Origin: Mixta intestinalis
Lineage (GTDB): Bacteria; Pseudomonadota; Gammaproteobacteria; Enterobacterales; Enterobacteriaceae
Direction: 5' to 3'
Assembly (NCBI RefSeq): GCF_009914055.1
Contig: NZ_CP028271.1
Span: forward strand, 868,001 to 932,000
DNA: 64,000 nucleotides
Of the stretch, positions 42,136 to 49,889 are shown piece by piece. Positions within the stretch are counted from its first letter, which is position 1; every line of letters begins with the position of its first letter. The notes under the pieces are model-generated. The model was not told the DNA's origin and did no database searches. It saw only the letters and a list, made by a program, of their open reading frames with translations. Made by a program: the position numbers and the translations under genes.

Positions 42136-43449
42136 ATGACAGGCGGAGTGGAAATCGTCACGGTAGTGGTATCGCTGATTTTATGCTTCGTGCTTTACTG
42201 CGTAATATGCAGAACGCAGGATGCAAAATTTGCCTTTCTGAATCTGTTCAGACATAAAAGGCGTTCGTCTGCAACTATTGCCGCTATCATATTAGGTGGT
42301 GTTGCCATTTTCATTTATGGCGGGTTTATTAGTTACTCTTTCTGGATATTGCAGGAACAAACAATAAGAACTAACGTTGGTCACCTGCAAATTTATCATA
42401 AGCACTATTTTGCTACGGCAAATAAGAATCAGAGCATTATTGAAGATTATGAAAAACTGAAGACGCTGCTTACTGGTAACGACCAGCTTTCAAGCTATAT
42501 TTCTACGCTTTCGGGGCAGCTGGAATTTTCGGGGATCATCTCTCATTATGAAAATGAAGCCTCCAGTTATTTCTCCGCGCTGGGCGTAGAGCCGGTCGCA
42601 GCGTTAAAACTTGGCTCCTTTGATCGGTTGCTCTCCGGTAGCGATCTGTCGCGTATTAAAACCGATCGGGTAACGTTGGGAAGCGGTCTGGCGAGTACGC
42701 TTAATGCAGGTTATATGGACTGGCTGGATGTTATGGTTGTCAATGCCAGCGGAGGACAGGGCGCACTCTCCTTACAGTTGAGCGGGATTTTTGCTTCCGG
42801 CATCAAAGATTATGATGATGTCGCTATGAAAATTCCTCTTATTACAGCTCAGCATATTATGGGCACTAACGGTGTCAGCAAAATCTTAATTCTGCTAAAA
42901 AACGACAGTGATTTGCCTGTATTCAAAGCAAAATTACAGCAGTTTATTATCGATAATCAGCTACCGCTGGTGGTGAAAGAGTGGAAAGAGATGTCGTTAT
43001 TTTATCAACAGGTAGAAAGCCTGCTGTCCGGTATCTATTTCTTTATTAAAGTTATCGTTGCGCTGATTGTTATTTTTATGATCGGTAACGCCATGACGAT
43101 GAATATCGTTGAACGAACGCGCGAAATCACCACGCTTAGAGCAATAGGGCTGCCGCCAGGCCACGTTATGCGGCTGTTTTTACTGGAAGGGATATTTATC
43201 GGGCTGGCGGGTGCGTTGGGAAGTTTGCTTATCGGTTATGGTCTGGCCGGAATTATCAATTTGTATGGTATTGCTATGCCGCCTTCGCCAGGGCAGACAC
43301 AAGGTTATATCGCCTTTATTAAAACGGATAATCCTGAACTGATCTGGATGACATTTATCCTGCCGGTGTTAACGTCGGCTCTGGCTGCAGTTTTGCCTGC
43401 GTTCCGTGCCGCCAGGTTGAATATTACCGATGCATTTAAGTATGCCTGA
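42136..43449 (+). CDS. ABC transporter permease, LolC/LolE-FtsX type
   Basis: 437 residues. One extra N-terminal helix (VVVSLILCFVLYCVIC), then the MacB/FtsX architecture: helix after NLFRHKRRSSATIAAIILGG, a periplasmic domain of about 230 residues, and three C-terminal helices with the coupling motif NIVERTREITTLRAIGLPPG and LPAFRAARLNITDAFKY. One permease gene is present, so it would act as a homodimer with the ATPase, unlike LolC-LolE. Start follows the previous stop directly. Confidence 0.9.
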   Translation: MTGGVEIVTVVVSLILCFVLYCVICRTQDAKFAFLNLFRHKRRSSATIAAIILGGVAIFIYGGFISYSFWILQEQTIRTNVGHLQIYHKHYFATANKNQSIIEDYEKLKTLLTGNDQLSSYISTLSGQLEFSGIISHYENEASSYFSALGVEPVAALKLGSFDRLLSGSDLSRIKTDRVTLGSGLASTLNAGYMDWLDVMVVNASGGQGALSLQLSGIFASGIKDYDDVAMKIPLITAQHIMGTNGVSKILILLKNDSDLPVFKAKLQQFIIDNQLPLVVKEWKEMSLFYQQVESLLSGIYFFIKVIVALIVIFMIGNAMTMNIVERTREITTLRAIGLPPGHVMRLFLLEGIFIGLAGALGSLLIGYGLAGIINLYGIAMPPSPGQTQGYIAFIKTDNPELIWMTFILPVLTSALAAVLPAFRAARLNITDAFKYA

Positions 43450-43459
43450 GGAAGCGATA

Positions 43460-44245
43460 ATGAAACTCTATGGTCTGCACTTATTGCTGCTCTTTCTGGT
43501 GCTTACTCCGGTGGTATGGGCTAATGCCTCATCGCCTCAGGCGTTGGAAATTATCAGGTTAGCAGACGAGGTGCGATCGCCTAACCGGCCTTTTCGCTAT
43601 ACCGTCACGGTGCTGGAATATCGTTCAGGCTCCCCGGAGCCGAGCGCTAAGCAGGTACTGGATATTTCGATGCGCTTTATGAAACCGGAAAAAGGCGTTG
43701 AGGCTGATGCGCGATCGCTGGTGCGATTTGTCTATCCACCCAGCGATCGTGGCAAAATTATGCTTTCTGACTGGTACGCGCTTTGGTTTTATACGCCACA
43801 GCTACGACGCCCGGTGCCAATTTCTCGTCAGCAGAGGCTGTTGGGGCAGATATCTAATGGTGATGTTATCGTCACTAATTTTGAATATGCTTATCATGCT
43901 GAGCTGGACGGTGAGGAACCTTGCGGCGAAAAACGCTGCTACAGGTTAAAGCTGGAACGTAAAACGGCGGATGTTATTTGGCCGAAGATTACCTACTACG
44001 TTGAAAAGGATAGCGACTATCGCCCTTATAAAGCCAGCTACTACTCACAGGATAATAAACTGCTTAAAGAGGTGCTGTATCAGAATTATCAGCCAGTGCT
44101 GGGAAAATATCGGCCAACGCGTATCCTGGTGCAGGATGTTCGCTACAGTAAAGGCTATTCCGTTATGGAATATAGTGACGTCCGGTTTGAATCTCTGCCT
44201 GTCTCGCACTTTACCAAAGAGTATATACAGCGGGGTAAGGGCTAA
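43460..44245 (+). CDS. LolA-like outer-membrane lipoprotein-sorting protein
   Basis: Signal peptide MKLYGLHLLLLFLVLTPVVW, cleavage near ANA. The mature 240 residues show the LolA-like half-barrel pattern of the lipoprotein-sorting family: RPFRYTVTVLEY, RSLVRFVYPPSDRGKIML, LWFYTPQLRRPVPIS, RQQRLLGQISNGDV, CYRLKLERKTADVIWPKITY. Such proteins ferry lipophilic groups across the periplasm. With the ABC exporter upstream and a barrel downstream it suggests a dedicated path for the cluster product. GAGG lies before the ATG at 43460; the previous gene ends 10 bp earlier. Confidence 0.82.
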   Translation: MKLYGLHLLLLFLVLTPVVWANASSPQALEIIRLADEVRSPNRPFRYTVTVLEYRSGSPEPSAKQVLDISMRFMKPEKGVEADARSLVRFVYPPSDRGKIMLSDWYALWFYTPQLRRPVPISRQQRLLGQISNGDVIVTNFEYAYHAELDGEEPCGEKRCYRLKLERKTADVIWPKITYYVEKDSDYRPYKASYYSQDNKLLKEVLYQNYQPVLGKYRPTRILVQDVRYSKGYSVMEYSDVRFESLPVSHFTKEYIQRGKG

Positions 44246-45612
44246 TGCTGCGTGCTGCCCCGTTATTTATCTCACTGTTGCTGGTTGCGCCTGGTTTAAT
44301 GGCAGATTGCCTTTCCGGGGCGGAGATAATGCTTTTTGGGCAGATAAGCTATGCCAAACGGCAGCCTTCGCTCTGGCGGCCAGACGGTAAACATCCTTAT
44401 CAAAAAGATAATGTCTACAACGACTGGGGGATTCACTACAGCAATCGTTGCTGGCTGGTAGAAAATAAACTCGATGCACAGGTTTCGCTCTATGCGCTGG
44501 CCTATCAGCCTTATCGTAAACCAAAAGAATTTGAAAAGGACGAACACCGCGCCAGAGGCCTGATCGACCGCCTGAGTCTTTCATGGACATTTTCAGAAAA
44601 AGTTAGCCTTGAGGCGGGAAAGCTCAAAAATCGTTCCGGGTTATTTTATTTAAAGTCTCCTGCTAATTTACTTAATAACTATGACAGTGGATTTAAAGCC
44701 AGTGGCATTTACGATCCCGCGATAAAGCCGATTTATCGTGAAGCATTTTGGGGCTGGCGCTTAACAGAAGAGACGTCTGAGTACGCTCTGGCTTTTACGG
44801 TAGCGCCCAGGTTAACGCATGTTACCAGGCGCTATATGTCATCCGGTAACTGGTCGGCAATCGAGCGTGCTAACGCCAGTGAGCGCTACCTGTTGCGCTA
44901 TACGGACTATCGGTCAGTCAGCCATACGCCTACGGTTAGCATGAGCCTCGGTGAATCCCGCAGCCTTGCTGTTGCTGACAGCTTTTATCTGACGCCGCAG
45001 TTTGCCATTACTACCGAGCTGGCGTGGCATGCTCAACAGCAGTGGCGTCATCTGGATAACGATAAGGCATTGCAGGTGCAGCATTACCGCTTTCCTTCGT
45101 CGCTCTATCGCCGTAGCAATAAGAATGGCATGGAGGCAGCGCTGGGCGGTCAATACACCACCGATAACTTTAGCCTTGTGGGTATGGAATATTATTTTCA
45201 GAGCGAAGGTTATTCCAGATCGGCATGGCGTAAGCAAACCCAGCTTATTCGCTTCCTTAACCGACGCACCGGCTATGCGCCGCTGGATCGGGCGTTTGAT
45301 GCCTGGCAGTATCTGATGGCAGCGGAAATAGACAATGTTGCAAATCGAGGGCAGCTACAGGGTAGGCATTATATTCACGCCTTTGCCACCTTCCGTCTGG
45401 GCGATCGCTCCAGTCTGCAACCTTATGGCGTAATGAATATGCAGGATCGTAGTCTGGCATTGGGCATTCATTATAATAAACCCCTGGCGCAGCTGGATGA
45501 AAAGATGGAAATCTACACCGGAATTTATCGCTCACAGGGAAACAGAGATTCGGAATTTGGCCTGTTTGGTAAAACTACAGGAGTTTATTCCGGGATTAAG
45601 TATTATTTCTGA
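44245..45612 (+). CDS. outer-membrane beta-barrel protein
   Basis: Start overlaps the previous stop (TAATG). Signal peptide MLRAAPLFISLLLVAPGLMA; the rest, about 435 residues, is an alternation of short aromatic and polar strands (YALAFTVAPRL, NFSLVGMEYYFQ, RHYIHAFATFRLGD) and ends in SGIKYYF with the C-terminal Phe expected of barrels inserted by BAM. No porin family is named with certainty. By context it is the outer-membrane end of the export route. Confidence 0.72.
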   Translation: MLRAAPLFISLLLVAPGLMADCLSGAEIMLFGQISYAKRQPSLWRPDGKHPYQKDNVYNDWGIHYSNRCWLVENKLDAQVSLYALAYQPYRKPKEFEKDEHRARGLIDRLSLSWTFSEKVSLEAGKLKNRSGLFYLKSPANLLNNYDSGFKASGIYDPAIKPIYREAFWGWRLTEETSEYALAFTVAPRLTHVTRRYMSSGNWSAIERANASERYLLRYTDYRSVSHTPTVSMSLGESRSLAVADSFYLTPQFAITTELAWHAQQQWRHLDNDKALQVQHYRFPSSLYRRSNKNGMEAALGGQYTTDNFSLVGMEYYFQSEGYSRSAWRKQTQLIRFLNRRTGYAPLDRAFDAWQYLMAAEIDNVANRGQLQGRHYIHAFATFRLGDRSSLQPYGVMNMQDRSLALGIHYNKPLAQLDEKMEIYTGIYRSQGNRDSEFGLFGKTTGVYSGIKYYF

Positions 45613-45622
45613 GGCAATGTAT

Positions 45623-46555
45623 ATGGATATCAATATAAACAGCGTATCAAGGCCCATTGTTTTACTGTTCGCGGGGCAGGGAAATCCGGTTATTGGTATG
45701 GGAGCCGATCTCTGGGATATTAACGTCGCAACGCGCCATATCTGGGACTGCGCCAGCGATATTTCAGGTCTGGATTTGCGACGCTTATGTTTAAAAGGGC
45801 CGATGAATAAGCTGATACAAACTACGGTACAGCAGCTGGCGGTAACAGCGATTAATCTGACGCTTTATACGTTGATCCGCGAAAAGCTCGCTTCCTGCAC
45901 CCTCTCTGGCGCCTGTGGTCACAGCGTCGGAGAATATGGTGCGTTATATGCGGCTGAAGCGCTGAGCCTTGAGGATACCTTCAGAGTGATCCACTTCCGA
46001 TCCACGTTAATGAATACGCTAAGCAAAATGAATAAGGGCAGCATGCTGGCGGTAAAAGGTATGGATTATCTGGCGATGTGTAAACGGATTGAAAATAGCG
46101 GTATTGAGCTCGACGTCAGCTGTGATAACAGCCGCCGACAGCAGGTAGTTGGTGGAGCGATCCCGGCCCTGAGTGAGTTTAATCGTAGCCTCGTTGCAGA
46201 TGGTTTTGAGGCGGTAAAACTGGGCGTCAGCGGTGCATGGCATACACGCCTGATGCGTGACGGCGTTCAGCAGATGCATGATTTTCTGACATATCTCCCG
46301 ATTGAGCAACCGCAATATGACGTCCTGATGAATGTAACCGGAAAACCTGAAGATAATCCGGAAGCGATCCGGAAAAACTTATCACAACATTTAACGCATA
46401 CGGTGAAGTGGACTGATTCGCTGGAGCGTTTTCTGGCACAAGAAACGCCGCCGCTGTTTATCGAAATCAGCAATAAAGCCTATCTGGGGCAGTTGCTTAA
46501 TGACTTCCCACGCTTTTCGCCAGCAATGGTCTTACATTGTCGAAAAATTATCTGA
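45623..46555 (+). CDS. malonyl-CoA:ACP acyltransferase, FabD-like
   Basis: 310 residues with the acyltransferase elements: FAGQGNPVIGMGADL, TVQQLAVTA, catalytic Ser101 in GHSVGEYGALYAAE, Arg126 in IHFRSTLM and catalytic His207 in SGAWHTRLM. It would load extender units on the cluster ACP. GAGG sits 8 nt before the ATG at 45623; an ATG at 45617 is too close to it. Placement after the transport genes indicates that synthesis and export genes belong to one unit. Confidence 0.9.
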   Translation: MDININSVSRPIVLLFAGQGNPVIGMGADLWDINVATRHIWDCASDISGLDLRRLCLKGPMNKLIQTTVQQLAVTAINLTLYTLIREKLASCTLSGACGHSVGEYGALYAAEALSLEDTFRVIHFRSTLMNTLSKMNKGSMLAVKGMDYLAMCKRIENSGIELDVSCDNSRRQQVVGGAIPALSEFNRSLVADGFEAVKLGVSGAWHTRLMRDGVQQMHDFLTYLPIEQPQYDVLMNVTGKPEDNPEAIRKNLSQHLTHTVKWTDSLERFLAQETPPLFIEISNKAYLGQLLNDFPRFSPAMVLHCRKII

Positions 46556-46570
46556 ATAGTGGGGGATATC

Positions 46571-47572
46571 ATGATTCCAGATTATTTAACCTTCATTCGT
46601 TATCAGGACAAAAGGGTTTTACCTTTTATTTACCTGATTCTGTTTTTCTTCCTCGGGCTTTACTGGCGGAACAATGGCTACGTTATCAACGTAAACGACG
46701 CCGGGTATCTCAGTGCCATTACAGCGGTTATTTTATTCAACGTTATCTATGAGCTGGAAGCGTACTGGATGTACAAGGGCGTCACAAAAAACGTTGATCT
46801 GAGCTATTTTATAGATAAGACCTGCTCCCGTACGGAAAAGTATCTTTCTCGTCCGCTGCTGGTAGGAATAGTGTCGATTCTTGCTCTGTGGCTTATTCTT
46901 TATTACGGTTTGCGCCTGTCGCCGACAACGCCTGCGTTCGTTGTGCTGTCTGCAATATTGCCCCTAATGGTTTACCTGGTATTCCGCTGGTTGAGATCGA
47001 GTTATATCAGGCAGTTGGGGATTACTACACAGCATCAGCGACAGTACCGAACGCTGTATCACTATATTGGCTTTAGCTTTATACTGACGATAGTGCTGAC
47101 ATTACTGACCATTAGCCCGTTAAGAAGAAACCCTGATTTTTCTTCTCTTCAGGGTTGGTTAACGCCAACGCGGATCGTCGCGACGTTTATTTTATGCGCA
47201 ATCGTACTGGCTATAAATTTGCTGTTTACGCGCTTGTCAAAGCGTTACGTTTTTCTCGGCAAACTTTTTCTGAGTGAAATTGATTTTTCTTTTTCAACGG
47301 CTATTCCCTGCGCGAAATTTCAACGGACATCGCTGGCTTTCCGGCTGCTGCTGGTACTAATGGTACAGTTTGTCTGGATAGTGCTGATTAATTTACTACT
47401 GGCTTTATTGGCATGGGAACTTCCGTTTGAAGTCTATTTTCTCGCCAGTTTCCTGCCTGGGGCTTGCTATTATTTGCTCCATCTTTACTGGTGCTGGCAT
47501 ACCGATTACCTGTCTGCATGTGATATGTATTTTCGCTGGAATGAAATAGATAAGCGCAGCCAGCTCTGGTAA
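46571..47572 (+). CDS. integral membrane protein of unknown function
   Basis: 333 residues from the ATG at 46571 (GGGGGAT upstream). At least seven hydrophobic segments (FIYLILFFFLGLYW, LLVGIVSILALWLILYYG, TPAFVVLSAILPLMVYLVF, YIGFSFILTIVLTLLTI, RIVATFILCAIVLAINLLF, LVLMVQFVWIVLINLLLALL, YFLASFLPGACYYLL). No family is recognised. As last gene of the cluster it might finish or flip the product in the inner membrane, which is a guess from position. Confidence 0.65.
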   Translation: MIPDYLTFIRYQDKRVLPFIYLILFFFLGLYWRNNGYVINVNDAGYLSAITAVILFNVIYELEAYWMYKGVTKNVDLSYFIDKTCSRTEKYLSRPLLVGIVSILALWLILYYGLRLSPTTPAFVVLSAILPLMVYLVFRWLRSSYIRQLGITTQHQRQYRTLYHYIGFSFILTIVLTLLTISPLRRNPDFSSLQGWLTPTRIVATFILCAIVLAINLLFTRLSKRYVFLGKLFLSEIDFSFSTAIPCAKFQRTSLAFRLLLVLMVQFVWIVLINLLLALLAWELPFEVYFLASFLPGACYYLLHLYWCWHTDYLSACDMYFRWNEIDKRSQLW

Positions 47573-48042
47573 TCGGAGGGGGATAACCGAATAGGCGATA
47601 ATATCTGTTCGGTTTATCACCTGGTGAAATATTAAACGAGTGATTTTTCCGGCAGTTAGGAACCGCGACTGCATCACTGAGCGATTAAAGTAACATAATG
47701 CTCAGGAAAACCTTTTCTTTGTGGCAAAAGGCATCTATACCTTATTGCTGTAGCGAAACCGTAAAGCATGAAAAGGGCAGTATGTACCGACAGAACCTCT
47801 TTATCTGACAGGATAAGCTGAAAAATTGGTGATTATTGCAGCAATATATTTCCGCTTCAGAAAAGGTTCTAAAAAAATTAACTTCAGGGGGTTGCCAACC
47901 GCAGGAAGTTAGTCCATAATGCCGTCCATCAGATGAAGGAACGCGAAAACGCTCCTCGAATCAAAGGGTTAGCGCCACGAGTTAAGGTGTTAACTTAAAA
48001 AGAATTTAGATTATCCGATTGGGGATAATCATACGGAATAAA
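47573..48042 (+). other. intergenic region before tRNA-Cys
   Basis: About 470 bp without a gene. After the last cluster gene, GATAACCGAA and TTCGGTTTATC (47583-47620) can pair imperfectly but without a T run. The promoter at 47892-47920 is listed separately. TTATCCGATTGGGGATAA just before the tRNA forms a small hairpin. Confidence 0.5.
47892..47920 (+). promoter_or_regulatory. sigma-70 promoter of the tRNA-Cys/tRNA-Leu unit
   Basis: TTGCCA (47892-47897), exactly 17 bp, CATAAT (47915-47920), followed by GC-rich GCCGTCC, the kind of discriminator found at stringently controlled stable-RNA promoters. The two tRNAs need it because they are separated from the glyW promoter by a terminator and 21 kb. 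Confidence 0.65.
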
Positions 48043-48116
48043 GGCGCGTTGGCAGAGTGGCCATGCAGCGGATTGCAAATCCGTCCACCTCGGTTCGACT
48101 CCGGGACGCGCCTCCA
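48043..48116 (+). tRNA. cysT: tRNA-Cys(GCA)
   Basis: 74 nt with encoded CCA; acceptor GGCGCGT / ACGCGCC, anticodon loop ATTGCAAAT with GCA, T arm TCGGTTCGACTCCGG. Followed 9 bp later by tRNA-Leu, as in E. coli. Confidence 0.97.
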
Positions 48117-48125
48117 ATTTACATC

Positions 48126-48212
48126 GCCCGGGTGGTGAAATCGGTAGACACAAGGGATTTAAAATCCCTCGGCTGTATGGCTGTGCGGGTTCAAGTCCCG
48201 CCCCGGGCACCA
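48126..48212 (+). tRNA. leuZ: tRNA-Leu(UAA)
   Basis: 87-nt class II tRNA with encoded CCA; acceptor GCCCGGG / CCCGGGC, anticodon loop with TAA in GGGATTTAAAATCCC, variable arm CTCGGCTGTATGGCTG, T arm GCGGGTTCAAGTCCCGC. Confidence 0.97.
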
Positions 48213-48250
48213 AAACTGAATAAAATCAAAGCAATAGCAGTGATGTCGTA

Positions 48251-48272
48251 ACCGCCCAAGGGCGGTTTTTTG
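48251..48272 (+). terminator. terminator after tRNA-Leu
   Basis: ACCGCC (48251-48256), CAAG loop, GGCGGT (48261-48266) and a T6 run. Intrinsic terminator of the two-tRNA transcript. Confidence 0.88.
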
Positions 48273-49136
48273 TTTTTATTGGTTTCATTCGGTTGCTTTT
48301 CTCTGCCATACACTGTCTGCAGTCACCTCCGATCGCCCGCCCTGGCCCGTTCTGAGTCGTTCACCATACATCCACCGTTAATCTGAGCAGCGCTGTATTC
48401 TTAGTACCGTTTAAACTTCTATCTGTCAGCTTTATCGGGTAGTTAACTTTTAACCAAAACAAATTTTAGCTGATGCGTATTTAAACACAGGGGCATTATG
48501 TCAGCAGAATAGAATCTAACTACAAAGCAAATCGTTGCTTAAATAAACACAATGAGCCGATAACGCATTTAAGGAGTAAGCATTGATAGCAGCTCTGGAT
48601 GTTTGTTATTTAAACTTGCTTACAGACTGGTGATTTATCAGTTACAGATAAGATATTTTTTTCACGGAAATAACACTCTCACTGTTCGTTTTATTACCAA
48701 CGTTCAATAAACCGGTATCTGTAGAAAAATCTAACTTTTGCATTGATTACAGACTACTGTCAGACTTTTATTGCGCAACCGCAACCGCAACCGCAACCGC
48801 AACCGCAACCGCAACCGCAACCGCAACCGCAACCGCCGCTGCCACTAAAGATGCGCTCTATTTAGTTACAACATACTAAAAAACAATAATTCTTTCTCCT
48901 TCAGCAATGTGCAAACCAGAGCTCAACAGCACTGACGGCAAAAAGAGAGGAGGCTGCTCTTTGATAAACGACAAGAGAAACCGGATAAAAAGGCGCATAA
49001 TAACGCCTTCTCCATTTTACCTCTCGCCGCCAGCAGGCGCGTCCTGCCGTGACGAGGGAAAACAGACGATACGTACAGCCCGTGCGGGGTCTGCCGCTCC
49101 GGCGGGTGATAACCTAACTCTCAGCTATAACTCACC
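48273..49136. other. intergenic region with no supported gene
   Basis: About 860 bp between the tRNA terminator and a DUF1275 gene. It contains the hexanucleotide array at 48775-48834. A 78-codon ORF at 48907 is not credible (no ribosome site, odd composition). No known small RNA is recognised. Confidence 0.55.
48775..48834. repeat. tandem repeat, 10 copies of GCAACC
   Basis: Perfect hexanucleotide array of ten units, continuing into one degenerate unit (GCCGCT). Purine/pyrimidine skew is strong on each strand. It lies outside genes, about 300 bp before a DUF1275 gene. Confidence 0.97.
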
Positions 49137-49877
49137 ATGTTAATTTGTCAGGATGAGGCCAGAACATTCGTTACCGATAGTCGCCTGGCCGCTACGCTTG
49201 CGCTGGTCGCAGGCGCGTTAAATACCGCCGCATTTGAGGCGGTAGGTTTCTTCTCCGCCAACATGACTGGTAATGTTTCTTCTTTATCCGATCGGCTGGC
49301 GCGCAGTGAGTTGCCGGTTGCGTTCTTTTTTTTAGAAATTGTCTGTCTGTTTATCATTGGCTCAACGTTTTCAACGCTGTTGATTAATCATGGGCGACGG
49401 CACGGGATTCGTTCTGTGTATGCGGTGAATATTCTGCTGGAAGGGCTGCTGCTGGCGCTGTTGGGATGGGCAGAAACGCGCTTTCCGCAATTTTCCTCCG
49501 GCGCTTTAATGATCTTAAGCCTGAGCTTTCTGATGGGGTTACAGAACGCCGTAGTGACACGCATTTCAAACGCTCGCGTGCGCACGACCCACGTCTCCGG
49601 CACCTCGACTGATATCGGAATTGAGATGGCGATGCTGTTGGATATCTTGCGGCGTAGAGAGTCCCCGGAATACGCGCCCGTTTATCTGCAACGGCTGTTG
49701 CTACATGGATCAACGCTGGTTGCTTTTCTGCTGGGCGGAATAGGGGGTATCTGGCTGTATCGCTTTACCGGTACGGCTTTCTTAACCATTATCGGCGTAT
49801 TACTCAGCCTGCTGGCGCTGGGCTATCTCTACAAAGCACAGCATCTGCCGCCGCAAAAAGATTCAGGCCGCCAGTAG
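49137..49877 (+). CDS. DUF1275 (YoaK-type) membrane protein
   Basis: 246 residues with six hydrophobic segments and the family landmarks: LVAGALNTAAFEAVGFFSAN followed by MTGNVSSL, ALMILSLSFLMGLQNAVVTR, and THVSGTSTDIGIE. The family is of unknown function. The ribosome site before the ATG at 49137 is poor. Convergent with the SulP permease, 12 bp apart. Confidence 0.85.
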   Translation: MLICQDEARTFVTDSRLAATLALVAGALNTAAFEAVGFFSANMTGNVSSLSDRLARSELPVAFFFLEIVCLFIIGSTFSTLLINHGRRHGIRSVYAVNILLEGLLLALLGWAETRFPQFSSGALMILSLSFLMGLQNAVVTRISNARVRTTHVSGTSTDIGIEMAMLLDILRRRESPEYAPVYLQRLLLHGSTLVAFLLGGIGGIWLYRFTGTAFLTIIGVLLSLLALGYLYKAQHLPPQKDSGRQ

Positions 49878-49889
49878 CTGACGGCCTGG

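Noticed and set aside
27174..48042. Integrative element with integrase and att repeats at tRNA-Gly
   Set aside because: No integrase gene and no copy of the tRNA-Gly 3' end near 48 kb could be found.
48907..49143. 78-codon ORF before the DUF1275 gene
   Set aside because: No ribosome site, no recognisable fold, and it overlaps the start of the DUF1275 gene in another frame.
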